DNA from: Peribacillus sp. FSL P2-0133
GTDB lineage: Bacteria > Bacillota > Bacilli > Bacillales > DSM-1321
Assembly (NCBI RefSeq): GCF_037975445.1
Contig: NZ_CP150254.1
Location: 5,454,001-5,518,000, forward strand
Reading direction: 5' to 3'
Length of the DNA stretch: 64,000 nucleotides
Both the position numbers and the translations under genes were made by a program. The notes beneath the pieces are model-generated. The model did no database searches. It was not told the DNA's origin and was given only the letters and a program-made list of their open reading frames with translations. Shown one piece after another: positions 31,059-39,080 of the stretch. Position 1 is the first letter of the stretch, and every line of letters starts with the position of its first letter.

Positions 31059-33281
31059 TTGGACGAATCAATTTTAGGAAGACTTGGCAGGATGATGACT
31101 GGAAAAACCGGTCGTTGGGTTGTCATTGCTGTATGGATAATTGCAGCAATCGCATTAACCTTCACATTGCCTGCCGTAAATGATCGAACAGCAAATAATG
31201 CCGCAGACTTGCCCGAAGACTCACCTTCTGTCATGGCTGATGAACTTATTAAAGAAGAGTTTCCAAAATCCTCTGGATTACCTGCCCTCCTTACATGGCA
31301 TCGGGAAAGTGGACTGACAGAGGCCGACTTGGCTGAAATCCAGTACCTTTCCAAAGAACTGACAGATAACCCATTGACACAGCAATCTTTTTTACCGCCG
31401 CTTCATGAAATTCCGTTGCCTGCTCTTCAAGGATCGGTTTCAGAAGATGGAACGACTTTCGTACAGCCGCTTTTCTTTAAAGAAAAGACCGAGACTGAAA
31501 TTCTCGAAAAAAATCTTGAAAGCATTAATGAGAAAGTATCGGAACGCATTGGATCTGACCCATTCAAGGTCCCGACAGATTCAGATGAATTATCCCTTCG
31601 AGTGACAGGCCCTGTAGGAATATCCGTCGATGCAACCGGTTTATTTTCAGGTGCTGATTTCAAATTGCTATTAGCGACAGTAATACTTGTACTTGTCGTC
31701 TTATTACTTATTTACCGCTCCCCGCTTTTAGCCATCATTCCTCTAATCGGAGTAGGCTTCGCCTATATTGTCACGAGCCCTATTCTTGGATTCATGGCAG
31801 ACCATGGTTGGATTACAGTCGATTCACAGGCAATTTCAATAATGACCGTATTATTATTCGGTGCCGGAACGGATTATTGTCTATTTTTAATTTCTCACTA
31901 CAGAAGTGAATTAAGGAATCATGAAAGCAAACGGAAAGCCATGATCGCCGCATTTAAAGATTCATCAGGCGCCATTGCGATGAGCGGACTTACGATCGTC
32001 ATCTCCCTGCTAACATTGCTTGTAGCCAAATACGGAGCCTACCACCGTTTCGCTGTACCATTCAGCTTGTCCATTTTAATCATGATGCTGGCAGCTTTAA
32101 CACTTGTACCGGCATTGCTTTCTGTATTCGGAAGGGCTTCCTTCTTCCCGATCGTTCCGCGTACTCCTGAAATGGAAGAAGCACGGGCTAAGAAAAAGGG
32201 AAAAGCCGTCAAAAAGCATAAAGGTGGCCGCATCGGTAAATGGCTTGGTCATATCGTCACGACCAAGCCATGGACTGTCATTCTTACATGCCTGATCATC
32301 TTCAGTGTTTTAGCTGGATATTCTTCACAAATAAAATATTCATATGATATTCTCTCTTCCTTCCCTGAAGATATGAACTCCCGTGAAGGCTATTCTGTCA
32401 TTTCCGACTCGTACTCACCGGGCGAACTGGCACCAGCCACAGTGGTTATCGATACGGATGGTGAAGATATCGATTTAGCGCCGGCATTAGAGAGGATGAA
32501 TATTGTTGAAAGTGTTGCCGATCCAGTCACAAGTAAATCCAATAAAGATCTGCAATCCTACGACGTCACATTCAACTTGAACCCATATGCTATCGAGGCC
32601 ATTGATTCCATTCCGGAAATCCGCACAATGGCGGAGAAAGAATTGAAGGCCGCCAATATATCTTCCGTTGATGAAAAGGTTTGGATTGGCGGGCAAACTG
32701 CGACGCAATTCGATAAAAGGGATACCGTAAAATCCGATGAGTTCATGATCATCCCGATCATCATCGTCCTGATTTCCCTGCTCCTCTTAGCCTACTTGCG
32801 ATCTGTGACAGCCATGGTGTATTTAATGGGGACAGTCATTCTCTCATTCTTTGCAGCAATGGGCTTAGGTTGGATAATCCTGCACTATTTCATGGGTGTC
32901 GATGCCATAGAGGGGACAATTCCACTTTATTCTTTCGTATTCCTGGTTGCGCTTGGAGAGGATTATAACATTTTCATGGTTTCAAGCATTTGGCGTAAGA
33001 AAGAAACGATGCCAATCCAGCAGGCCATCAGAAAGGGCGTTGCCGAAACAAGCGGTGTCATCACTTCGGCCGGAATAATCTTGGCAGCGACTTTTTCCGT
33101 TCTAGCCACACTTCCGATTCAAGTATTGGTTCAATTCGGGCTCATTACTGCTCTTGGTGTGTTAATGGACACATTCATTGTGCGCCCGTTCCTTGTTCCT
33201 GCAATCACCGCCCTACTTGGCCGCCGTGCTTTTTGGCCGAGTAAAGTGACCAATCATGAAGAGAAAGAACATGTCAATTAA
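31059..33281 (+). CDS. MMPL family RND-type transporter
   Basis: The 740-residue membrane transporter has one N-terminal helix, a first extracytoplasmic loop, a five- to six-helix bundle (about residues 180-350 with FGAGTDYCLFLISHYRSEL), a cytoplasmic basic loop, then a second loop and bundle (VALGEDYNIFMVSSIW). These are the two MMPL halves and paired GTDY/GEDY motifs of proton-driven MmpL/YdfJ exporters. The substrate is unknown; lipids, pigments or drugs are family examples. TTG at 31059 is chosen because GGGGTG lies 6 nt upstream and the preceding 30 codons (from ATG 30969) look non-native and lack an RBS. Confidence 0.9.
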   Translation: MDESILGRLGRMMTGKTGRWVVIAVWIIAAIALTFTLPAVNDRTANNAADLPEDSPSVMADELIKEEFPKSSGLPALLTWHRESGLTEADLAEIQYLSKELTDNPLTQQSFLPPLHEIPLPALQGSVSEDGTTFVQPLFFKEKTETEILEKNLESINEKVSERIGSDPFKVPTDSDELSLRVTGPVGISVDATGLFSGADFKLLLATVILVLVVLLLIYRSPLLAIIPLIGVGFAYIVTSPILGFMADHGWITVDSQAISIMTVLLFGAGTDYCLFLISHYRSELRNHESKRKAMIAAFKDSSGAIAMSGLTIVISLLTLLVAKYGAYHRFAVPFSLSILIMMLAALTLVPALLSVFGRASFFPIVPRTPEMEEARAKKKGKAVKKHKGGRIGKWLGHIVTTKPWTVILTCLIIFSVLAGYSSQIKYSYDILSSFPEDMNSREGYSVISDSYSPGELAPATVVIDTDGEDIDLAPALERMNIVESVADPVTSKSNKDLQSYDVTFNLNPYAIEAIDSIPEIRTMAEKELKAANISSVDEKVWIGGQTATQFDKRDTVKSDEFMIIPIIIVLISLLLLAYLRSVTAMVYLMGTVILSFFAAMGLGWIILHYFMGVDAIEGTIPLYSFVFLVALGEDYNIFMVSSIWRKKETMPIQQAIRKGVAETSGVITSAGIILAATFSVLATLPIQVLVQFGLITALGVLMDTFIVRPFLVPAITALLGRRAFWPSKVTNHEEKEHVN

Positions 33282-33313
33282 TTAAGGTGTCAGCTTTATT
33301 CTCCTTTCTAAGA

Positions 33314-33346
33314 GAAAACCCTGTGCTCCATAAATGCACAGGGTTT
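33314..33346 (+). terminator. Proximal hairpin of the MMPL gene (duplicated copy)
   Basis: A stem of 11 bp (AAACCCTGTGC at 33316-33326, GCACAGGGTTT at 33336-33346) lacks a T run. An identical 33-nt sequence is found at 33587-33619 and there continues as TTTTT. The copies flank the repeat element. Confidence 0.7.
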
Positions 33347-33351
33347 GAGTT

Positions 33352-33586
33352 TGTAGACAAAAGGGTTTTACCTAAAATTTTAAAACAAAGTTGATTGGAA
33401 CGGAAGGTGCGAGACTCTTGCGGGAAAAGCACGTCGAGGGGAGACCCCGCAGGCGCAAGGCGCCAAGGAGGCTCCCGGACCGCCCGCGGAAAGCGAGTGC
33501 CTGGAGTGGAAATCGACGTTCGAGGTTTTATAAACCTTCATAAAAACTAAGACAAACTTGATTTTCATCGAGTTTGTATACAGTCT
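33352..33586. repeat. Intergenic repeat element with GC-rich core
   Basis: The 235-nt element opens TGTAGACAAAAGG and closes TATACAGTCT. It has a GC-rich core at 33391-33527 bounded by TTGATT and its near-complement (AAATCGAC). The core contains nested inverted repeats such as GGGGAGACCCC and GGCGCAAGGCGCC. A hairpin-like end (33549-33583) resembles the 21711-21747 module. It is homologous in inverse orientation to 54527-54770. Small open frames across it are not genes. Confidence 0.9.
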
Positions 33587-33621
33587 GAAAACCCTGTGCT
33601 CCATAAATGCACAGGGTTTTT
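33587..33621 (+). terminator. Terminator of the MMPL gene (distal copy)
   Basis: This is the same 11-bp hairpin as at 33314-33346, here followed by TTTTT and further T-rich sequence, so this copy is the functional-looking terminator. Confidence 0.75.
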
Positions 33622-33651
33622 CATGTTTTCAAAATTAAGGAAAACTTTCAG

Positions 33652-33680
33652 TTGACACTATTGCTTCCACCTCTTATAAT
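33652..33680 (+). promoter_or_regulatory. Consensus SigA promoter of the yceI gene
   Basis: A perfect TTGACA (33652-33657) and perfect TATAAT (33675-33680) have 17-nt spacing. Such strength implies repression; an operator-like palindrome lies just downstream. Confidence 0.85.
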
Positions 33681-33695
33681 TACATTAAGTTAAGA

Positions 33696-33713
33696 TATCT
33701 CAAATTAAAGATA
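33696..33713. promoter_or_regulatory. MhqR/MarR-like operator downstream of the yceI promoter
   Basis: TATCTCAAATTAAAGATA differs at two positions from the MhqR operator pattern TATCTCGAATTCRAGATA known in B. subtilis. It covers about +9 to +26 of the predicted transcript. A further half-site (TTCAAGATT) follows at about 33719. Confidence 0.45.
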
Positions 33714-33748
33714 TATAAATTCAAGATTAATAATCAGGAGGAATAAAC

Positions 33749-34282
33749 ATGACAAATACAAAATGGACAGTCGACCCGACTCACAGTGCTATTGAATTTT
33801 CCGTAAAACATATGATGATCGCAAAAGTAAAAGGAAGTTTTAATAAGTTCGATGCAAGCATTCTAGCAAACCCATTGGATCTAACAACTGCAGAAATCGA
33901 TTTTACCGTTGATGTGGCCAGTATTGACACACGCAATGCAGACCGGGATAATCACTTGCGTTCCGCTGACTTCTTTGATGTAGAAAACAATCCTACTTTA
34001 ACATTCAAATCAACAAAAATCGTGAAAACGGATGAAGATGAATACGATGTAACCGGAAATGTGACTCTTAATGGAATCACACAAGAAGAAACTTTCAGCA
34101 TCACCTTCGAAGGCCAAGGGAAAGATCCATGGGGAAATGAAAAAGCTGGATTTAGCGGAAAAGGGAAAGTCAAACGCAGTGATTATGGGCTAACCTATAA
34201 CGCGGCATTAGAAACAGGCGGCGTACTGATCGGCGATCAAATCACGCTTACCATTGAAATCGAAGCAGCTAAAGAAGCTTAA
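33749..34282 (+). CDS. YceI family lipid/isoprenoid-binding protein
   Basis: The 177-residue single-domain YceI protein opens TKWTVDPTHSAIEFSVKHM and has the conserved DNHLRSADFFD-type segment and GNVTLNGIT. YceI proteins form a lipocalin-like barrel that binds isoprenoid chains. There is no signal peptide, so it is cytoplasmic, unlike E. coli YceI. It is monocistronic with a consensus promoter, an operator-like palindrome and a GGAGGAAT RBS. The function is unproven; the operator suggests an electrophile or quinone response. Confidence 0.93.
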   Translation: MTNTKWTVDPTHSAIEFSVKHMMIAKVKGSFNKFDASILANPLDLTTAEIDFTVDVASIDTRNADRDNHLRSADFFDVENNPTLTFKSTKIVKTDEDEYDVTGNVTLNGITQEETFSITFEGQGKDPWGNEKAGFSGKGKVKRSDYGLTYNAALETGGVLIGDQITLTIEIEAAKEA

Positions 34283-34288
34283 TGAAAA

Positions 34289-34325
34289 GAAGCAGCAGCC
34301 ATCCCTAGGATGACTGCTGCTTTCT
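34289..34325. terminator. Terminator between yceI and the siderophore permease gene
   Basis: AGCAGCAG...CTGCTGCT plus an inner ATCC/GGAT pairing, with moderate T runs; symmetric enough to serve both convergent genes. Confidence 0.7.
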
Positions 34326-34338
34326 ACAATTATCGGAT

Positions 34339-35394
34339 TTACGAATTCCTCGTTTTATATAGTAAATAAATGAAGTATGGTGCCCCGATGCTCGCTGTGA
34401 AGACACCAGCCGGTATTTCCAAAGGTGAGAATAAGGTCCGTCCAATTAAATCCGCCACCATAACCAGGATGCCACCAAGCAAAGCTGAAGTGGGCAGTAA
34501 CACTCCAAAACTCGAGCCAACCAGCCTTCTGGCCATGTGGGGTGCCATTAATCCCACAAATCCTATTCCGCCGGCAAATGCCGTGGAACCACCAATCAAG
34601 GCCGTGCTGATCATCAATAATGCAAACCGCTGTTTTTGGACATGTCCCCCAAGCCCCGTTGCAAGGTCATCGCCTAGCTCCTGTAAATTAATATTCCTGG
34701 CATACAGGAAGGCTATTAACAGGAATAGAATCGTCCATGGTGCCAGTACAGCGATATTATTCCAGGTGGAGTTAGACACTGACCCCGTGATCCAAAGGTT
34801 GGCCTGGCTCGCTTGATAGACTGGGCCAAGAATCATCATCATCGTAGTGAGTGCCTTCATTAAAGCCATCACCCCAATCCCGATCAACACAAGCCTTATC
34901 GGGGGAACTCCATTTTTCCAGGCTAAAGAATAAACAAGAAAGGCCACGACCGTCGCCCCAATGAATGCAGCTAACGGCAGCCAATTGATGCTCACCGTTA
35001 AAGAATGATTCTTATCGCTAAAAATGGCCAGGAATCCAACGACCGCTACAGTCGCTCCTCCTGTTATCCCCAAGATATCCGGCGAAGCAAGCGGATTTCG
35101 AATCATCCCTTGAAGGATTCCTCCAGCTACTGCAAGGCCCATCCCTACTAACAGGGCAACAATTATTCTAGGCAGGCGGAAAGATTGGATAATAAGCCGA
35201 TCGCTCTCCGTCCCCCCTCCAATAAAGACCTGGAGGACACTTAACGGATTTATATTCATTTCACCCACTCCAGTACTGATCACAAACACTAGTGAAGTGA
35301 CTAAAAATAATATGAAAATCACGATCATAGCTTTTTTATCCATCAAGAATGATATTTTTTCATTAAATAAACGAAAGCTCTTATATGACTTCAT
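34339..35394 (-). CDS. FecCD-family iron-siderophore ABC transporter permease
   Basis: The 351-residue permease of the BtuC/FecCD fold has about ten helices, with the coupling-region motifs GMIRNPLASPDILGITGGA and the C-terminal GFVGLMAPHMAR. It pairs with the permease encoded just upstream (ATGA overlap, 35391-35394) to form the membrane channel of a siderophore importer. Its placement beside a divergent binding-protein gene resembles B. subtilis yfiY / yfiZ-yfhA. No ATPase gene is nearby; a shared ATPase (such as YusV in B. subtilis) would be needed. Confidence 0.93.
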   Translation of the reverse strand: MKSYKSFRLFNEKISFLMDKKAMIVIFILFLVTSLVFVISTGVGEMNINPLSVLQVFIGGGTESDRLIIQSFRLPRIIVALLVGMGLAVAGGILQGMIRNPLASPDILGITGGATVAVVGFLAIFSDKNHSLTVSINWLPLAAFIGATVVAFLVYSLAWKNGVPPIRLVLIGIGVMALMKALTTMMMILGPVYQASQANLWITGSVSNSTWNNIAVLAPWTILFLLIAFLYARNINLQELGDDLATGLGGHVQKQRFALLMISTALIGGSTAFAGGIGFVGLMAPHMARRLVGSSFGVLLPTSALLGGILVMVADLIGRTLFSPLEIPAGVFTASIGAPYFIYLLYKTRNS

Positions 35395-36395
35395 CGGCCG
35401 CTGAACCCCTTTCTAGCTATGTAAATAAAGAATGGGGTCCCGATTATGGCTGTCATGACTCCAACCGGAACTTCTCGAGGCATCAGGATATACCTGGATA
35501 TGACGTCGGCTGCAATCAAAAGCACCGCCCCGAAAAGCCCAGAGAACGGAATCAACCAGCGATGATCGATGCCAACTATAGAACGGGTAAGATGCGGAAC
35601 GACGATTCCTATAAAGCCAATCGGACCCGCAACCGCCACTGATCCGCCAGCGAGCAGTATAATTGCCAGCCCCAGGACCAGTTTAAGGAAAACTATATTC
35701 AGTCCAAGGCCTTTTGCAACATCTTCACCCATTGATAACACATTCATTTTACCGGACATAATCAAGGCAAGGCCCCAACCTACGACAAGATAAGGCAGGA
35801 CGGCAATTAAATTGTCTAAACTTCTGCCGGAAACCGATCCAGCAAGCCAGAACAAAACTTGATCTAATAGTGCCTCATTGGAAACAAGAAGACCTTGTGT
35901 AAGTGAAGCTACCATGGCCGTCATGGCTGCACCAGCCAATGTCAGCTTCATCGGTGTTAAGCCGCCGCGTCCCATGCTTCCAATCATATATATGCTTATC
36001 GCGGCTATGGCCGCCCCTATGAATGACAGCCATGTGAATACTTGAAGATTGCTTATCCCAAAAACGGTGACCCCAGTGACAACCGCCAATCCCGCCCCGG
36101 CGTTGACCCCGAATATATCTGGAGAGGCCAGGGGGTTTTTAGTTAGCGTTTGCATCAAAACCCCCGAGATGGCTAAACTTGCACCAATTGCCGAAGCGAT
36201 CAGGGCACGCGGAAGTCTTACTGATTGAATGACAATGTGTTCATTGGTCCCATTGAAATGGGTAAAAGCATCGATGGCCATTTTCCAGGTTGTATCTGTA
36301 TAACCGTATACAATGCTTGAGCACAGTAAAAACAGCAGCAAAATAATGGTAATGAACAGCCCCATCCATTTCTGCCATGTATATTTTAATAACAT
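35391..36395 (-). CDS. FecCD-family iron-siderophore ABC transporter permease
   Basis: The 334-residue multi-pass permease carries TKNPLASPDIFGVNAGAG and GPIGFIGIVVPHLTR, paralogous to its neighbour. It is the first gene of the two-permease operon, transcribed from a promoter with TTGACA-N18-TAAAAT next to a Fur box, divergent from the binding-protein gene. Confidence 0.94.
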   Translation of the reverse strand: MLLKYTWQKWMGLFITIILLLFLLCSSIVYGYTDTTWKMAIDAFTHFNGTNEHIVIQSVRLPRALIASAIGASLAISGVLMQTLTKNPLASPDIFGVNAGAGLAVVTGVTVFGISNLQVFTWLSFIGAAIAAISIYMIGSMGRGGLTPMKLTLAGAAMTAMVASLTQGLLVSNEALLDQVLFWLAGSVSGRSLDNLIAVLPYLVVGWGLALIMSGKMNVLSMGEDVAKGLGLNIVFLKLVLGLAIILLAGGSVAVAGPIGFIGIVVPHLTRSIVGIDHRWLIPFSGLFGAVLLIAADVISRYILMPREVPVGVMTAIIGTPFFIYIARKGFSGR

Positions 36396-36431
36396 ATCCA
36401 GTTACCTTTCCAATCACGTTTGTATAGTAAT

Positions 36432-36461
36432 ATTTTACTGGTGGTAATGGGATTATGTCAA
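36432..36461 (-). promoter_or_regulatory. Promoter of the permease operon
   Basis: On the minus strand TTGACA (36456-36461) and TAAAAT (36432-36437) have an 18-nt spacer. A Fur box abuts it upstream. Confidence 0.65.
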
Positions 36462-36467
36462 CGAATT

Positions 36468-36482
36468 TGAGAATCATTTTCA
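36468..36482. promoter_or_regulatory. Fur box 1
   Basis: TGAGAAT-C-ATTTTCA fits the 7-1-7 Fur operator TGATAAT-N-ATTATCA with two changes. It lies between the two divergent promoters. Confidence 0.75.
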
Positions 36483-36490
36483 TTTATATA

Positions 36491-36519
36491 TTGACAGAAA
36501 AGTATATTCATTTTATGAT
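36491..36519 (+). promoter_or_regulatory. Promoter of the siderophore-binding lipoprotein gene
   Basis: TTGACA (36491-36496) and TATGAT (36514-36519) are spaced by 17 nt. Confidence 0.75.
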
Positions 36520-36531
36520 GATGCTGTTAAG

Positions 36532-36546
36532 TGCGAATGATTATCA
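36532..36546. promoter_or_regulatory. Fur box 2
   Basis: TGCGAAT-G-ATTATCA fits the 7-1-7 operator with a perfect right half. It lies just downstream of the plus-strand start point, a repressing position. Confidence 0.75.
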
Positions 36547-36575
36547 TTTGCTGAAAAATTGGGAGGGATACATAG

Positions 36576-37565
36576 ATGTTTAGATTTAAGTCATTATTAA
36601 CGATTTTTACAATATTTGCAGTCTTTCTTCTAGCAGCTTGCGGGAATTCGGATGATAAAGCCGATGGAAATAAAGCTGAAGACAAGAAAGAAGATAAAAG
36701 TTACACAATTGAGCATGCCATGGGCACTACCGAGTTGAAAGAAACGCCTAAAAGGGTGGTCGTTTTAACAAATGAAGGTACTGAGGCATTGCTTGCTTTA
36801 GGAATTAAACCTGTTGGTGCCGTTCAATCATGGCTTGGTGACCCTTGGTACGACCATATTAAAGATGATATGGATGGGGTCGAAGTTGTTGGGGTTGAAC
36901 ATGAAGTTAACTTAGAAAAAATCGCATCACTGAAGCCTGACTTGATTATCGGAAGCAAGATACGCCAAGAGGCTGTATATGATAAATTAAGTGCAATCGC
37001 CCCTACCGTCTTTTCGGAAACGCTTAGAGGAGATTGGAAAGAAAACTTTAAACTATATGCAAAAGCCGTTAACCTTGAAGATAAAGGGAACGACGTAATT
37101 GCAGAATTCGATAAACACACAGAAGATCTTAAAGCTAAATTGGGTGATAAAGTAAATCAAGAAGTTTCCATTGTTCGTTTCATGGCTGGAACTACTCGTA
37201 TTTATTACACAGATTCATTCTCTGGAGTGATTTTCGATCAATTAGGATTTAAACGTGCAGAACAACAGAAGGAACTTTTCACTGCAGACAATAAATTAGG
37301 TAACCTTGCCATTGAGGTTGGGAAAGAAGTCATCCCTAAAATGGATGGAGATCTTCTCTTCTACTTCACGTACGCTCCTGAAGGGGACAAACAGGCCCTA
37401 AGCACAGCAAAAGAATGGACTAATGATCCACTTTGGAAAAACCTTGATGCAGTTAAAAATGGAAAAGCTTATGAGGTTAGCGACGCTACTTGGAATACAG
37501 CTGGCGGGGTAATTGCAGCTAATAAAATGCTGGACGATATAGAAAAAATCATGCTTGAAAAGTAA
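36576..37565 (+). CDS. Iron-siderophore ABC transporter substrate-binding lipoprotein
   Basis: The 329-residue precursor has a lipoprotein signal peptide with lipobox LAAC (Cys22), an acidic/lysine linker, then a type III periplasmic-binding fold: KRVVVLTNEGTEALLALGIKPVG, LEKIASLKPDLIIGS, and a C-terminal lobe ending VIAANKMLDDIEKIM. It resembles YfiY-type binding proteins for hydroxamate-citrate siderophores. It is Fur-controlled, divergent from the two permeases, and an Lgt substrate. The exact siderophore cannot be told from sequence. Confidence 0.94.
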   Translation: MFRFKSLLTIFTIFAVFLLAACGNSDDKADGNKAEDKKEDKSYTIEHAMGTTELKETPKRVVVLTNEGTEALLALGIKPVGAVQSWLGDPWYDHIKDDMDGVEVVGVEHEVNLEKIASLKPDLIIGSKIRQEAVYDKLSAIAPTVFSETLRGDWKENFKLYAKAVNLEDKGNDVIAEFDKHTEDLKAKLGDKVNQEVSIVRFMAGTTRIYYTDSFSGVIFDQLGFKRAEQQKELFTADNKLGNLAIEVGKEVIPKMDGDLLFYFTYAPEGDKQALSTAKEWTNDPLWKNLDAVKNGKAYEVSDATWNTAGGVIAANKMLDDIEKIMLEK

Positions 37566-37589
37566 TAAATTAGGATTGCGATCCTACTG

Positions 37590-37636
37590 AAAACGGCCTT
37601 TCTCGATATAGAATTCGAGAAAGGCCGTTTTATTTT
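37590..37636. terminator. Terminator after the binding-protein gene
   Basis: A perfect 17-bp stem (AAAACGGCCTTTCTCGA and complement) is followed by TATTTT; it can also serve the convergent minJ. Confidence 0.9.
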
Positions 37637-37672
37637 ACATTCATGCGAACTGCTGCTGTGTCATTTGTGACT

Positions 37673-38866
37673 TTAACCCACTTGTCCGCTTTCCTTTAAT
37701 TGATCATCTACGAACAAGATGCCCAATTCGTAATGCTCCCCGTCAAAAAGAGCTCTTTGCACAAAACGTATCTGTTCATTATTATCGATGACCTCAAGCT
37801 TGCAATGTGCCCGGTTTATTTGGAGCGCCCTGTATAACTCTTCTTCTTCCCTGACGACGACCCCATTTATTTTCGAAATGACCTCGCCTTTTTGCAAGCC
37901 CATTTTATCTGCCGGAGATTGAGGGATAACGCCTAAGATCTGGACACCCAGCTTACTTTTCGAAAAATAAAAAGGAAGCTTTTGATCCATTGCCTTTTGG
38001 GTATAGTGCAGGAATTCACGACCAAGGATTGCTAAAACAGCCGTTATGATTGCCAATGGTGGGTACCAGTAACCAACTGCCGCCAATATCGTAATCACAA
38101 TTCCCAATGCTCCTACCTTTTTGCCTTGCGCCCTAATGGCCAGTTCCGGAAGCGTCCCATGAACTTTTTGCTTAAAGCCGATTAAAATGGGCAATACGAT
38201 CGGCGATAGGGACATGTCCCCGATTGAAAAAACCGGATACCATTCGAAAGGCACTGGAAGTTGTCCTCCAGGAATCATAACGAACATGGGAATTAGCCAG
38301 ATTCGCTGTGAAACATACACACCTATCGGCTGCCCCCTCTTGGATACCTCCAACTGAGGAGAGACCTTTTCACTTCCATTGCCAGCAATCAAAAACCCTT
38401 CAGCAATGAGGAATAACCCTATCAAAATAACAAGTGTCGGATATACGGACCGATCCAGCTGATTAAAGGCATCCTGAAATAAAGTCAGCTGGATATCACT
38501 ATCATATAAAAAGAAAAGGATAAAGAAGGTGAGTCCCACTGTGTAAACGGGGGAAACAAACCTCTTTTTCATGGATAGCATGGACAAAACTGTAACCACT
38601 GCCATGATGAACAGAGCCGCCAAAGGAATGGCTAGTCCAGTAGCCAGCGTGACGAAGGAAAGGATCAATCCCCATATCAATCCTTGAGGTAACATGGAAC
38701 GCAGCTCCATGGAAAAACTGTAAATCTTCGTATTGAAATCATGGCGTTCCCGTTTAACGCGAAGATAGCCGATGAATAAACAATAGGCAATCGAAACATA
38801 AAGCAAAGGATGAAGGAAGAGTTTTCCTAATCCCATTAAGCATGCAGTCAGCCAATCCGTTGTCAA
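37673..38866 (-). CDS. minJ: Cell division topological determinant MinJ (SwrAB)
   Basis: The 397-residue polytopic membrane protein has about eight hydrophobic segments and a C-terminal PDZ domain (LGVQILGVIPQSPADKMGL, GEVISKINGVVV). Length and N-terminal alignment (TTDWLTACLMGLGKLFLHP) match B. subtilis MinJ, which bridges DivIVA and MinCD at poles and septa and affects swarming. The TTG start at 38866 has GGTGG 7 nt upstream. It lies after ctpB as in B. subtilis. Confidence 0.92.
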   Translation of the reverse strand: MTTDWLTACLMGLGKLFLHPLLYVSIAYCLFIGYLRVKRERHDFNTKIYSFSMELRSMLPQGLIWGLILSFVTLATGLAIPLAALFIMAVVTVLSMLSMKKRFVSPVYTVGLTFFILFFLYDSDIQLTLFQDAFNQLDRSVYPTLVILIGLFLIAEGFLIAGNGSEKVSPQLEVSKRGQPIGVYVSQRIWLIPMFVMIPGGQLPVPFEWYPVFSIGDMSLSPIVLPILIGFKQKVHGTLPELAIRAQGKKVGALGIVITILAAVGYWYPPLAIITAVLAILGREFLHYTQKAMDQKLPFYFSKSKLGVQILGVIPQSPADKMGLQKGEVISKINGVVVREEEELYRALQINRAHCKLEVIDNNEQIRFVQRALFDGEHYELGILFVDDQLKESGQVG

Positions 38867-39040
38867 TTTCTTTCCACCATCCTCAAAAGTAATCAAAATT
38901 TTGTCAAATTTCGTTCTGGTCAGTTACCTCCTATTCTATCAAAAATGTAACCTTCATGCCTATTAAGATGCAGAAAAAGTAGCTTTATCTTAAGTTTCCC
39001 CTATACTGCCTTCATGTTCGCAGGCGGGGCTCGATCAAAT

Positions 39041-39075
39041 GCAAAAGAGGCACCGTTCCAAGGGGAACGGTGCGA
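39041..39075 (-). terminator. Terminator of ctpB
   Basis: On the minus strand CGCACCGTTCC-CCTT-GGAACGGTGC is followed by CTCTTTT, just after the ctpB stop codon. Confidence 0.85.
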
Positions 39076-39080
39076 TCAAT

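Noticed and set aside
33380..33604. Minus-strand open frame of 74 codons in the 33.4-kb repeat, and the similar plus-strand frame at 54542-54739
   Set aside because: Both translate part of the shared repeat core (VDFHSRHSLSAGGPG) and lack ribosome sites. The similarity comes from the DNA repeat, not from a protein family.
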